Positions 8,687-16,089 of a stretch of DNA of 36,296 nt are shown here, piece by piece (position 1 is the first letter of the stretch; the number at the start of each line of letters is the position of its first letter). A program made the position numbers and the translations under genes. This DNA comes from Deltaproteobacteria bacterium (GTDB lineage Bacteria > Desulfobacterota_B > Binatia > UBA9968): contig JACPSF010000071.1 in NCBI GenBank assembly GCA_016193385.1, positions 15,507-51,802 on the forward strand, in the 5' to 3' direction. Under the pieces are notes generated by a model. That model had not been told where the DNA came from. It saw only the letters and a program-made list of their open reading frames with translations, and ran no database searches.

Positions 8687-9036
8687 GACCGGCTTTCGCC
8701 AAAGCATCATTTCTCGAACGATTCTTCAGGGGTCTCTTATTGAGACCACCTCGTCGGCTAAAAGTGCCCGCGGTTTGGTAGACACAATAAGATTCGGGCA
8801 TGGCTTATACCGACAAGGCTTACTTATTATGCGCCCGGGACTAAATCCCAGTTTTGAGAACAGCCGCACCCCCATAATCTTAAACATAAGAAAATAACCC
8901 GGCTCCGACCGTTATTATGCGGGCTTTCGGTTGGCACATTTTATGCTGTCCTGACCATCCGCACCAGTGTCTAAAGACCATCCATTTTTAAGAGACAGAA
9001 CCGGGTAACGTAACGTTCTAGCACGGGAGGGACTCT
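8687..9036. other. Gene-free spacer before the molybdenum hydroxylase genes
   Basis: About 350 bases without a supportable gene. A 6-bp hairpin (GGTCTC/GAGACC at 8731-8747) lies just after the M24-like gene but has no T-tract. No molybdenum-cofactor riboswitch, operator or clear promoter could be recognised. GGGAGGG at 9026-9032 is the probable RBS of the next gene. Confidence 0.5.
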
Positions 9037-11325
9037 ATGTCGGATTTCTACATGGTGGGGAAATCTGTCGCGCGTGTAGATGCCTTCGCCAAAGTGACAG
9101 GTGAGGCCGTCTACAGCGCAGACGTAATGTTGCCTGGGATGCTTTATGGCATGGCCAGGCGCTCCCTCTATCCTCATGCTCGGATCGTTCGGATTGACAC
9201 CCGCCGAGCCGAAGCTTTGCCCGGAGTTAAAGCCGTGATCACGGCAAGGGACGTCTCCGACATCCTGCTTGGACTGAGGCTTCGGGACGTGCCGATCCTC
9301 CCCAGGGAGCAGGTGCGGTTTGTGGGGGAGAAAGTAGCGGCAGTGGCGGCGGTGGACGAGGAAACAGCGCGGGAGGCGGTCGACCTGATCGATGTTGAGT
9401 ATGCAGAGCTGCCAGCGCTAACCGACGTGGAAGAGGCTATGAAGGAAGGCTCGATTCTCGTCCACGAGAACCTTCACACCTATTCAGGGCTTCCAGCCCC
9501 GGCGAAAGGAACAAACATTTTTTATCACGACACATTCTCCAAAGGGGACACAGCGCGGGGATTTGCCGAGGCCGATCTGATTTTCGAGCACACTTTCACG
9601 ACCCCTTTGGTCCACCAGGGTTATATGGAGACCCACGCCGCCTTGGTCGACGTCTCTCCGGACGGAAGCGTGACGGTGTGGAGCTCCAACAAGGTGCCTT
9701 TTCGAGTGCGCAGCCTGATGGCGGAGATTATCGGCGCGCCGATCACCCGGGTGAGGGTTATCCCGAGCTTCGTTGGCGGAGATTTCGGTGGCAAAGGGAT
9801 GGTCTTTGACGAACCTCTCTGCTACTACCTGGCGCTCAAATCCCGCCGCCCTGTCAAGATGGTGATGTCCCGGCAGGAGGAGTTTCTGGCTGCCAGCCCG
9901 CGTCACCCAAGTATCATCCGGCTCAAAGCAGGCGTCGCGCAATCCGGAGAACTCCTGGCCTGGGAGGCGAACGCGATCTTCGACTCCGGGGCCTACGCTG
10001 CATATAAACCGCAGGTGGGACTCGGGGGCACGAAGAAGCTCGCCGGCACATACCGCATTCCTCACGTGCGCATCGACGGTTACTACGTGTACACCCATAC
10101 GGTCCCATGCGGCCATTGCCGTGCCCCCGGGGATCCTCAGGCCTCATTTGCCGTGGAATCCTTCATGGACATGATCGCCTCCCACCTGAAAATCGATCCC
10201 TTCCGCTTTCGCTGGATCAACGCTCTTGATGAAGGAGACCTCTCACCCACAGGGGAACCCTGGAAGGGAATTAACCTCAAAGACACTATGACGGCCGCCG
10301 TCAAGGCGAGCAGTTGGGGGAAGCCCAAGCCCGACAAACACTACGGCATCGGCATTGCCTGTGCGGAGAGACCCACAGGGACAGGGGAATCGAGCGCTGT
10401 GGTCATCGTGAATGGAGACGGCAGCGTCAATATCATTTCGGGCTCCTCCGATCCGGGGACAGGCGCGCGCACGATCCTCTGCCAGATCGTCGCCGAGGCG
10501 CTCAAAGTTCCAATGGACCGGATCACCATCAACCTGGTGGACACCGATTCTGCGCCGTTCGATCAGGGCGCTGGAGCGGGAAGGACCACTTTCGTCGCCG
10601 GGCTCTCCGCATACAACGCCGCTCTGGAGGTAAGAAAGGAACTCGTTCAGAACTCCGCCAAGCTGCTGAATTGCCCGCAGGAAAAGGCCCAGGAGCTAAT
10701 CGAAACCAGGGACGGATTTCTCTTCATGAAATCGGATCCGGATAAGAAAATCTCCTACGCTCAGGCCGTGAAGGCGTCCAAAAAGTCCCAGATCATGGCC
10801 GAGGAGACTTTTTCCTCCAACGACATGGATGATACCTGCTTTGCGACTCACATCGCCGAGGTGCAGGTGGACCCTGGAAGAGGAGTCGTGGATGTCCTGC
10901 GCATCACGGCTGCACATGACATCGGTTTCGCCATTAACCCGGCAGCGGCCGAAGGACAAATCGAAGGGGGAATCCTTTCAGGGGTGGGTTTTGCCCTGCT
11001 GGAAGAGATGCGGCGTAGCGAGGGGAAAATAGTCAATCCAACCCTGGCCGACTACAAGCTCTGCACACCCCGCGACGCGCCCGAGATCGTCACCTTGCTA
11101 GTCGAGGGAGCGCCCGGCGCGGGACCGTTCAACGCCAAGGCCATAGGCGAGATCCCCACGTGCCCGATCGCCGCAGCCGTGGCCAACGCGGTCTACGATG
11201 CGGTGGGGGTGAGGATCACGGATCTACCCATCACGGGGGAAAAGATCGTAAAGGCTCTCAAGGAATCGGGAGCGGTTCGCCAGATGGCCGTGACACGGAG
11301 AAAGGAGCGCAAACATGAGATTTGA
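9037..11325 (+). CDS. Molybdenum hydroxylase large subunit (xanthine dehydrogenase/CoxL family)
   Basis: This 762-residue protein is the Mo-pyranopterin-binding subunit of a xanthine dehydrogenase/CO-dehydrogenase-family enzyme. Hallmarks: VGKSVARVDAFAKVTGEAVY at the N-terminus, GGDFGGKG at 247-254, CRAPGDPQASFAVESFMD in the cofactor region, QGAGAGRTTF, and a C-terminal AKAIGEIP whose Glu matches the catalytic base. The CO-dehydrogenase form I signature AYxCSFR is absent, so a hydroxylase acting on a heterocycle, aldehyde or aryl compound is more likely than CO oxidation. It is the first gene of a large-medium-small operon and its stop overlaps the next start by 11 bases. Substrate is inference from nearby catabolic genes. 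Confidence 0.9.
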   Translation: MSDFYMVGKSVARVDAFAKVTGEAVYSADVMLPGMLYGMARRSLYPHARIVRIDTRRAEALPGVKAVITARDVSDILLGLRLRDVPILPREQVRFVGEKVAAVAAVDEETAREAVDLIDVEYAELPALTDVEEAMKEGSILVHENLHTYSGLPAPAKGTNIFYHDTFSKGDTARGFAEADLIFEHTFTTPLVHQGYMETHAALVDVSPDGSVTVWSSNKVPFRVRSLMAEIIGAPITRVRVIPSFVGGDFGGKGMVFDEPLCYYLALKSRRPVKMVMSRQEEFLAASPRHPSIIRLKAGVAQSGELLAWEANAIFDSGAYAAYKPQVGLGGTKKLAGTYRIPHVRIDGYYVYTHTVPCGHCRAPGDPQASFAVESFMDMIASHLKIDPFRFRWINALDEGDLSPTGEPWKGINLKDTMTAAVKASSWGKPKPDKHYGIGIACAERPTGTGESSAVVIVNGDGSVNIISGSSDPGTGARTILCQIVAEALKVPMDRITINLVDTDSAPFDQGAGAGRTTFVAGLSAYNAALEVRKELVQNSAKLLNCPQEKAQELIETRDGFLFMKSDPDKKISYAQAVKASKKSQIMAEETFSSNDMDDTCFATHIAEVQVDPGRGVVDVLRITAAHDIGFAINPAAAEGQIEGGILSGVGFALLEEMRRSEGKIVNPTLADYKLCTPRDAPEIVTLLVEGAPGAGPFNAKAIGEIPTCPIAAAVANAVYDAVGVRITDLPITGEKIVKALKESGAVRQMAVTRRKERKHEI

Positions 11326-12199
11326 GCTCTTGCAGCCTCGTAGTCTCCCTGAAGCCCTTGAGATGAAGAAGAGCCATGGTGAGAAAGCCAGGGTCCTGGC
11401 TGGCGGGACCGATCTTTTGGTTCTCCTGAAGGATTGGAAGCTGAAAGCAGAAGTGGTGATAAGTCGCAGTGGAATCCGTGACCTAAATTTCATTCGCGCT
11501 GAGAAGGGTCGAGGAGTTACCCTGGGTGCGCTGGCCACGCATAGCTCTGTCGCCGCTTCCCCGGTCATCCGGCGGCAATTCCCCGACCTGGCAGAGGCGT
11601 GTTTCCAGGTAAGCTGTGTCCAGATTCAAAACCTCGGGACCGTGGGAGGGAACTTATGCAATGCCTCGCCCGCAGCCGATGCCGCCCCGCCTCTACTGCT
11701 CGCCGATGCGATCCTGAACCTTGCGAGCACGCGAGGAGAGAGACGAGTCTCGATCCACGACTTTTTCCTGGCACCGCGCCAGACCGTTCTTAAGCCCGAT
11801 GAGATCCTCAAGGAGATTTTCATACCGGAAGTCTCCGGTCGGCGAGGCGCTACCTATCTTAAACTGGGGCGGCGCAGGGCGATGGAGATCGCCATCGTTG
11901 GAGTCGGCGTCGCCGTTCATTTGAACGGCTCGGATCAAGTTGCCTCCAAATGCCGAATCGCGCTGGCCTCGGTTGCTCCCACTCCGCTTCGCGCCCGGAA
12001 AGCGGAAGGGATACTCACAGGCCAAGAGATCACGGATCAACTTATCGAAGAAGCGGCCGAAGTGGCTGCCAAAGAGGCCAGCCCGATCTCGGACATCCGC
12101 GGCGGCGCGGAGTACCGTCTGGACATGATTCGGGTACTCTGCCGGCGGGCAGCTCGCGCAGCGCTAGCTAGAGCCCAAGGAAAACAGGTGGAGGTTTGA
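11315..12199 (+). CDS. Molybdenum hydroxylase FAD-binding medium subunit (CoxM/XdhB-like)
   Basis: A 294-residue subunit carrying the two FAD-binding signatures of the CO dehydrogenase flavoprotein family: AGGTDLL at 29-35 and TVGGNLCNASPAAD near 108-121. A C-terminal domain follows, with RGGAEYRLDM. It accepts electrons from the 2Fe-2S subunit and passes them to the terminal acceptor. There is no 4Fe-4S insertion of the type found in 4-hydroxybenzoyl-CoA reductase, so a reductive role is less likely. The ATG at 11315 lies inside the end of the large-subunit gene, indicating translational coupling, and the 2Fe-2S subunit follows after one base. Confidence 0.92.
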   Translation: MRFELLQPRSLPEALEMKKSHGEKARVLAGGTDLLVLLKDWKLKAEVVISRSGIRDLNFIRAEKGRGVTLGALATHSSVAASPVIRRQFPDLAEACFQVSCVQIQNLGTVGGNLCNASPAADAAPPLLLADAILNLASTRGERRVSIHDFFLAPRQTVLKPDEILKEIFIPEVSGRRGATYLKLGRRRAMEIAIVGVGVAVHLNGSDQVASKCRIALASVAPTPLRARKAEGILTGQEITDQLIEEAAEVAAKEASPISDIRGGAEYRLDMIRVLCRRAARAALARAQGKQVEV

Positions 12200-12200
12200 C

Positions 12201-12665
12201 ATGAAGATTCCGGTGAGGCTCAAAGTCAACGGGGAAATCTACGACGTTGTGATTGCTCCCTATCGGACGCTTGTCGACGTGCTGCGAGAAGAGATCCAGC
12301 TCATAGGCACGAAGAAGGGATGCGATGTGGGTGACTGCGGCGCGTGCACGGTCTTGCTCGACGGCAAGCCGGTAAATGCCTGCCTTATCCTGGCTGCTAC
12401 GGTCCAAGATGCGGAGATCTTGACGATCGAAGGGTTGGCTGCAAACGGCAAGCTTCATCCCCTTCAAGAAGCTTTCATCAAGGAAGGCGCTGTTCAGTGC
12501 GGATTTTGCGTCCCCGGAATTCTGATGTCGCTCAAAGCCCTGCTGGACACTAACCCGACACCGACGCTGGAGGAGACGAAGTGGGCGATGGCCGGGAACC
12601 TCTGCCGCTGCACCGGCTACACGAAAATGTTCAAGGCCGTAGAGAGCGCCACGCACCGCCCATAG
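12201..12665 (+). CDS. Molybdenum hydroxylase 2Fe-2S small subunit (CoxS/XdhC-like)
   Basis: A 154-residue protein with both clusters of the family. The N-terminal plant-ferredoxin-type cluster uses Cys41, Cys46, Cys49 and Cys61 (GCDVGDCGACT...NAC). The C-terminal helical cluster uses Cys100, Cys103, Cys135 and Cys137 (QCGFCVPG...LCRCTGYT). It carries electrons from the molybdenum site to FAD. It is the last gene of the three-subunit operon. No maturation gene (CoxD/E/F or XdhC chaperone type) follows in the window, so cofactor insertion factors must be elsewhere. Confidence 0.95.
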   Translation: MKIPVRLKVNGEIYDVVIAPYRTLVDVLREEIQLIGTKKGCDVGDCGACTVLLDGKPVNACLILAATVQDAEILTIEGLAANGKLHPLQEAFIKEGAVQCGFCVPGILMSLKALLDTNPTPTLEETKWAMAGNLCRCTGYTKMFKAVESATHRP

Positions 12666-12941
12666 CGTCATCGGCTCAACCAGCGGAGCAGTCTTAGAGT
12701 CGGATTCCGTCTGACGCTGGGAGTTTCGGAGGACTATACTCCCGCCGTTTCCAGGCCTTCCAGAACAGGCCCCTGCGCTGCGACGCAGTGGAGCGAACAC
12801 TCTAAACAATCTGACGGGCGGCTCCTTGTATGCCACTGCCTGTTCTTTCCCCTTGATGCCCGTCCTCAATCTGCCCTATTTTTCGCGAAAATAACCTCGG
12901 CTGGGTCTCCCGATCCGGTCACATCTTTGCTTCTGCATCAT

Positions 12942-12970
12942 AGCCCGGATTGGTTCTCCCCAGCCGGGCT
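12942..12970 (+). terminator. Possible terminator of the molybdenum hydroxylase operon
   Basis: AGCCCGG and CCGGGCT form a 7-bp stem around a 15-base loop, followed by TTCTGCTTT. It is about 280 bases after the last subunit gene, which is far for a terminator; the loop is long and the T-tract interrupted. Confidence 0.35.
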
Positions 12971-13052
12971 TTCTGCTTTGTGGAGTAGTGCCGGAAGTAG
13001 ACGAAGGAATATAAGGGCCGATGCGGGAAAGGACAACAGTATTAAAGATGAG

Positions 13053-13075
13053 CCAAGGGCGGATTTGACCCCTTT
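13053..13075 (+). repeat. Left arm of a 23-bp inverted repeat flanking an accessory island
   Basis: CCAAGGGCGGATTTGACCCC and the next three bases match, with two mismatches, the reverse complement of 15051-15073. The two arms bracket a 2-kb segment. The following GACCCCTTTA is also repeated directly at 13067 and 13078. Its sequence style resembles REP elements mobilised by RAYT transposases, but no such transposase is in the window. Confidence 0.7.
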
Positions 13076-13089
13076 ATGACCCCTTTACT

Positions 13090-13118
13090 GGCGGTGCCAA
13101 TTTCCAATTGGCCCCGCC
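13090..13118. repeat. 13-bp stem-loop
   Basis: GGCGGTGCCAATT and AATTGGCCCCGCC pair with one mismatch around a 3-base loop. It lies just inside the left arm of the inverted repeat and lacks a T-tract, so it is better seen as part of a REP-like element than as a terminator. Confidence 0.6.
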
Positions 13119-13244
13119 GGTGTCTTCGGCTCTCTTCCTGCTTTTTCTTAGGCAGTATGAAGTCGGTCGCTATTAGCTATTAATAGAAGCTGAGCGACAA
13201 ACGAACGAGGTCGCCCCGGCACTGCCCGAAGGGCTGACGCAGCC

Positions 13245-13757
13245 TCACAGATGAGACGGCGCAAGCAAACCGAGGTGCTTTGTGTCGATGCACAGGAATT
13301 CCGCCTTAGAGAGTTTGCCCCCGAGCCGCAAGGTACGCATCAAGTCCCTGAGCCGCTCCAGGATGGACCGTTCCCACTTGTCGTGCGGCTCCAGGTTTTC
13401 GAGCAGATCCATAATGGCTACCTCGAGGGAATCGACTGCGGTGCCCGAGGGAATGGTCAGGAGGAAGCGCGTCGGAGCCACTTCCACCAATCGCAGCCAT
13501 TTGATCTTTTGAAGATACCTGCTAGGTCCGACGAGAATAATGCCCAGCCCTGGCATGACTTCCACTAGTTCCACCTGCTTGTGCCGCTTCGCGTCAAGCG
13601 GCATCGCCGCGTCAGTTGCCTTTGCGATCGCCTTGGCGCGATCAGGATCGATCGCCGTGAGCCGGGCGAGGGTGCTTTCAGGAAGAGTCACTGTGACGGG
13701 ACGGCGCGGTTCTTGAAATTTCGGGGGGCGTCCCTTCTTTTTTTTTACGCTGGACAT
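13245..13757 (-). CDS. Putative ribbon-helix-helix DNA-binding protein, function unknown
   Basis: A 170-residue protein that I do not recognise as a named family. The N-terminus is basic and includes GRPPK, an AT-hook-like core, followed by RRPVTVTLPESTLARLTAID and DRAKAIAKATDAA, which read as the strand-helix-helix of a CopG/Arc-type fold. The C-terminal part (about 60-170) has EVMPGLGIILVGPSRYL and a leucine-rich SLEVAIMDLLENLE helix and may be a ligand or oligomerisation domain. Two palindromic ACGTTA-centred sites 31 bases apart sit immediately upstream, so autoregulation is likely. No clear RBS precedes ATG 13757. Located inside the inverted-repeat-bracketed island. Confidence 0.65.
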   Translation of the reverse strand: MSSVKKKKGRPPKFQEPRRPVTVTLPESTLARLTAIDPDRAKAIAKATDAAMPLDAKRHKQVELVEVMPGLGIILVGPSRYLQKIKWLRLVEVAPTRFLLTIPSGTAVDSLEVAIMDLLENLEPHDKWERSILERLRDLMRTLRLGGKLSKAEFLCIDTKHLGLLAPSHL

Positions 13758-13764
13758 ATATTCT

Positions 13765-13804
13765 ACGTTATAATAAGATTATTAGCATAATTTTAACGTT
13801 AAAA
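13765..13804 (-). promoter_or_regulatory. Paired operator-like sites over an AT-rich promoter region
   Basis: TTTTAACGTTAAAA at 13791-13804 is a perfect 14-bp palindrome. A related core, TACGTTATA, lies at 13764-13772, so the shared ACGTTA hexamers start 31 bases apart, close to three helical turns. The stretch between is AT-rich and contains TATTAT/TATAAC on the minus strand as candidate -10 boxes for the gene at 13757. Confidence 0.5.
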
Positions 13805-13991
13805 TCAATGTTACTTGTACCCTACACCGGCGAGGGTCGAGACGTCAATATCGAAATCGAAAGCGGACTCCGATCAGCCTGCATCGGCACCGCAGGACAG
13901 CGCAGCGAGAGCGGTCTGAAGGCTTTCTGCTCTGCTACAGCTGACTGTAGCGGGGACACTGACTTGGCGCGACGATAATGGTGATAAAATA

Positions 13992-14234
13992 ATGACAACT
14001 GTCACTTTTGCCGACCTTACGTATACCGGGGTTCTGGTAGACGCCAACGATATCCCCCTGGCGGTCGGGTACATCGCTACCGGCACCACTGATGGTAGGA
14101 GTTGGAACCCACCAAGGAGAGTACGAGGCGGGGTGCTCACAGACGTAGCCGGGATAGCCGCGGTTCTTGATCAACGAGTGCGGCCACGCCTGCGGAAAAG
14201 GGTGGGGTTAGCTGGCAACCTGATGACTGTCTAA
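13992..14234 (+). pseudogene. 5' fragment of a B12-binding radical SAM protein gene
   Basis: The 80-codon frame starts MTTVTFADLTYTGVLVDAND and continues IPLAVGYIAT. This resembles the opening strand and loop of cobalamin-binding radical SAM proteins (typically FADLTHTG...N.fPLaIGyIA). After about residue 30 the similarity stops and the rest (GGVLTDVAGIAAVLDQRVRPR) looks like random in-frame DNA. The whole B12 domain and CxxxCxxC motif are missing. I read it as the truncated start of a gene lost during rearrangement, directly before the AT-rich methyltransferase. The match is from memory and short, so confidence is limited. Confidence 0.45.
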
Positions 14235-14252
14235 TCGATGGGGGTCACTCCA

Positions 14253-15035
14253 ATGGCAGAATACAATCCAGAAGTCTATTGGTCTAGAGTTGCTCAGGAG
14301 ATTGAAAAGAGAGGAGAGAATTATATCGCAGGTGATGATAACCCGTACTACAGATATAAACGACTTAAGTTCTTACAAAAATTTCTAGACACCATTGACT
14401 TTCAATCTAAAGTTGTTTTGGAAGTCGGTTGCGGCCCAGGTGGCAATCTCAAACATATAGCGACACACCACACCCCGAGAAAACTTTTCGGTGTTGATGT
14501 TTCACAAAATATGTTTGAAATCGCCACGAAGAACCTCAGTTTGTGTGATACTGTCGAAGTCAAGAAAATCGATGGTGTGAACATATCTTATCCAGATCAG
14601 TTTGTCGATATCAGTTTCACGGTTACGGTTTTACAACACAATACGGACGAGATAATGTTTAGGAGTTTAGTGCAAGAACTTTGTAGAGTCACTAAGACAA
14701 CGATTATCATAATGGAAGACATTGGATGGAGCACAACTCTAGGTGGTGAAGGGAGCTGGATTGGGCGCCAAGTCGATGTTTACAAATCTGTATTTGCTGA
14801 ATATGGTTTTCAATTGACCCAATTCCAATTCTTAGATACGAAAATCAGCAGATTGTGGTACAAACGGATATCTGCTTTTTACAGCCATTTCAGTACTAAA
14901 CGACATCAGGAAGGTGATCCAATAGGGGTTCCTCTGAAGTTCCTTATAGGCTTACCTATGCCACTTACTCGCATTTTAGACAAAATATATGTTGAGGAAC
15001 AGGATCTGGCTAAAATGATTTTTCATCGTGTGTAA
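14253..15035 (+). CDS. Class I SAM-dependent methyltransferase, AT-rich and probably acquired
   Basis: A 260-residue methyltransferase with motif I VLEVGCGPGGN at 55-65, acidic motif II in LFGVDVSQNM, and motif III/IV region YPDQFVDISFTVTVLQHN. The C-terminal third (SRLWYKRISAFYSHF and beyond) has no recognised domain. The target could be a sugar, lipid or small metabolite. Start ATG 14253 is preferred over 14238 because a GGGGG tract lies 8 bases upstream. Base composition and codon use are much more AT-rich than in neighbours, and a radical-SAM fragment precedes it, as in surface-polysaccharide or natural-product clusters. It ends 16 bases before the right arm of the inverted repeat, consistent with horizontal transfer. 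Confidence 0.8.
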   Translation: MAEYNPEVYWSRVAQEIEKRGENYIAGDDNPYYRYKRLKFLQKFLDTIDFQSKVVLEVGCGPGGNLKHIATHHTPRKLFGVDVSQNMFEIATKNLSLCDTVEVKKIDGVNISYPDQFVDISFTVTVLQHNTDEIMFRSLVQELCRVTKTTIIIMEDIGWSTTLGGEGSWIGRQVDVYKSVFAEYGFQLTQFQFLDTKISRLWYKRISAFYSHFSTKRHQEGDPIGVPLKFLIGLPMPLTRILDKIYVEEQDLAKMIFHRV

Positions 15036-15050
15036 TTGGCCCTTTATGGA

Positions 15051-15073
15051 AAAGGGGTCAAGTCCGCTCTTGG
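15051..15073 (-). repeat. Right arm of the 23-bp inverted repeat flanking the island
   Basis: The reverse complement reads CCAAGAGCGGACTTGACCCC followed by three T, matching 13053-13075 at 21 of 23 positions. It begins 15 bases after the methyltransferase stop codon. Confidence 0.7.
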
Positions 15074-15106
15074 GTGTGTCCAGATGAATCGCTGTCGTGA
15101 TCCATA

Positions 15107-15161
15107 GGGTGACTCTCACTTAGTGGGAGAAGTCCCGCGGCGGTAAAAGCCAGAAGCCGCC
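15107..15161 (+). ncRNA. Possible structured RNA, perhaps a group II intron fragment
   Basis: CTCTCAC (15113-15119) and GTGGGAG (15123-15129) form a 7-bp stem closed by a 3-base loop, enclosed by GGG (15107-15109) and CCC (15134-15136). A second stem, GGCGG (15139-15143) with CCGCC (15157-15161), follows directly. The style, including AGAAGTCCC and the CGGTAAAAGCC loop, recalls parts of bacterial group II introns. There is no reverse transcriptase and no domain V was found, so at most this is a fragment. Confidence 0.3.
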
Positions 15162-15174
15162 TAGCTTGGGTAGG

Positions 15175-15188
15175 TGTCAAGCTTGACA
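15175..15188. repeat. 14-bp perfect palindrome
   Basis: TGTCAAGCTTGACA is fully self-complementary and is followed by a partial third copy of TTGACAG at 15191-15197. It is the first of several palindromes clustered up to 15404. Confidence 0.6.
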
Positions 15189-15211
15189 GATTGACAGATG
15201 TGCGAGTAAAG

Positions 15212-15261
15212 GGGGACAGGTCTTGCAATCACACATTGTCGTAATGCAAGACCCGGTCCCC
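15212..15261. repeat. REP-like palindrome
   Basis: GGGGACAGGTCTTGCA at 15212-15227 pairs with TGCAAGACCCGGTCCCC at 15245-15261, with one bulged base, around a 17-base loop. Sequences of the form GGGGACAGGTCTTG...CAAGAC...GTCCCC are common dispersed REP elements in proteobacteria-like genomes and are linked to RAYT transposases; that link is from general knowledge. Confidence 0.7.
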
Positions 15262-15287
15262 AAAACGACCCCCAAAACTGAAAACCG

Positions 15288-15319
15288 CGTTCATGGTTCG
15301 ACTTGGCTCACCACGAACG
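15288..15319. repeat. REP-like palindrome, second type
   Basis: CGTTCATGG and CCACGAACG pair with one mismatch around TTCGACTTGGCTCA. This matches the style of a widespread dispersed palindrome (GTTCATGGTTCGAC...CACCACGAAC). It lies 26 bases after the previous palindrome. Confidence 0.65.
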
Positions 15320-15358
15320 GAAGTGAAGCACGTCGACCTCAACTATTCAGCCGTTCGC

Positions 15359-15404
15359 CCTGAGCCCTTCGGCTACGCTCAGGACATGCTTTGTCGAAGG
15401 GCTC
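15359..15404. repeat. REP-like palindrome with two alternative stems
   Basis: GAGCCCTTCG (15362-15371) pairs perfectly with CGAAGGGCTC (15395-15404). The overlapping CCTGAGC (15359-15365) pairs perfectly with GCTCAGG (15377-15383). The two stems share bases and so exclude one another. Confidence 0.7.
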
Positions 15405-15459
15405 CTATCGAGTTTTCAGGCAGTCTCCGGCGCAAGACGAAATTACCGCCATCCCGCTG

Positions 15460-16089
15460 CTAATGTTCGTAGCTGTACTTTTCCCGGCAATCGGTTTTCA
15501 GCAGTCCGCAGAAAAAATCCCGCACCTCCGGCGTCTTCATGAATCTGTCATAGTCATAGTTCGGACCGTAACTGGACCAGATCTCCTCACCCGGTTTGAT
15601 ATCCTTCAAAGCGACGAATTCGAAATAAGGATGTTTGCACCGCCGCTTGACGCCGGCATTTTGAAAATGGGTCTCGATACCGTTGATCTTGCTCGGTGCG
15701 AAATTGATCCGGCTGACATGCGCGCCATAATCTTTACTATCGAGATATTTGTACGGCCGGGCTTCCTTTTGGGCGCAATCCAAAAGCGCCCCGACATAAT
15801 GGTTGCCCTCGGGATACTCTGCAAGCAGTCGCCCGCCCAACTCGCCGATCACTTCGCCTTTCTTGATCTTCACCACGGCAAACAAACCATTGCCCGCACC
15901 CGGGATCAACGATTTCTTGATCACCGTCCGCTTGTCCAATTCCTTGTTGATCTTAAGTATCGGTCCCGGTTTCGCGGGCGCGTCAGCCGACAAAACCGCT
16001 AGGCTGGTCCAGGCAAATATGAGCGTGGCCAACGTAATGGCAATAGCGAATGATTTCTTCATGCCCGACTTTCGCGAACGCGCCCGCAT
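15460..16089 (-). CDS. Exported SET-domain protein
   Basis: A 209-residue protein with a signal peptide or anchor (MRARSRKSGMKKS then AIAITLATLIFAWTSLAVL; cleavage near LSADA) and a SET domain. GNGLFAVVKIKKGEVIGE (from residue 66) is SET motif I; SRINF (126-130) sits where R-F-I-N-H normally occurs; FVALKDIKPGEEIWSSYG matches the C-terminal motif with the catalytic Tyr174. SET proteins methylate protein lysines using SAM, so an extracytoplasmic one is odd because SAM is cytoplasmic. The NHxxxPN signature is degenerate, so it may be non-catalytic. Start 16089 overlaps the stop of the upstream methyltransferase (TGATG), implying coupling. Confidence 0.8.
   Translation of the reverse strand: MRARSRKSGMKKSFAIAITLATLIFAWTSLAVLSADAPAKPGPILKINKELDKRTVIKKSLIPGAGNGLFAVVKIKKGEVIGELGGRLLAEYPEGNHYVGALLDCAQKEARPYKYLDSKDYGAHVSRINFAPSKINGIETHFQNAGVKRRCKHPYFEFVALKDIKPGEEIWSSYGPNYDYDRFMKTPEVRDFFCGLLKTDCREKYSYEH

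Larger units (their letters stand above)
12666..13244. other. Gene-free spacer with hairpins
   Basis: About 580 bases without a convincing gene. It holds a 7-bp terminator-like stem at 12942-12970, one arm of an inverted 23-bp repeat at 13053-13075, and a 13-bp stem at 13090-13118. The rest shows nothing recognisable on either strand. Confidence 0.5.

Noticed and set aside
7736..8710. 324-codon minus-strand ORF
   Set aside because: Antisense shadow of the M24-like gene, whose plus-strand motifs are clear.
8687..9036. Molybdenum-cofactor riboswitch before the hydroxylase genes
   Set aside because: No matching conserved hairpin set was recognised; only a 6-bp stem is visible.
9037..12665. Aerobic CO dehydrogenase
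   Set aside because: The large subunit lacks the AYxCSFR active-site loop of form I CoxL.
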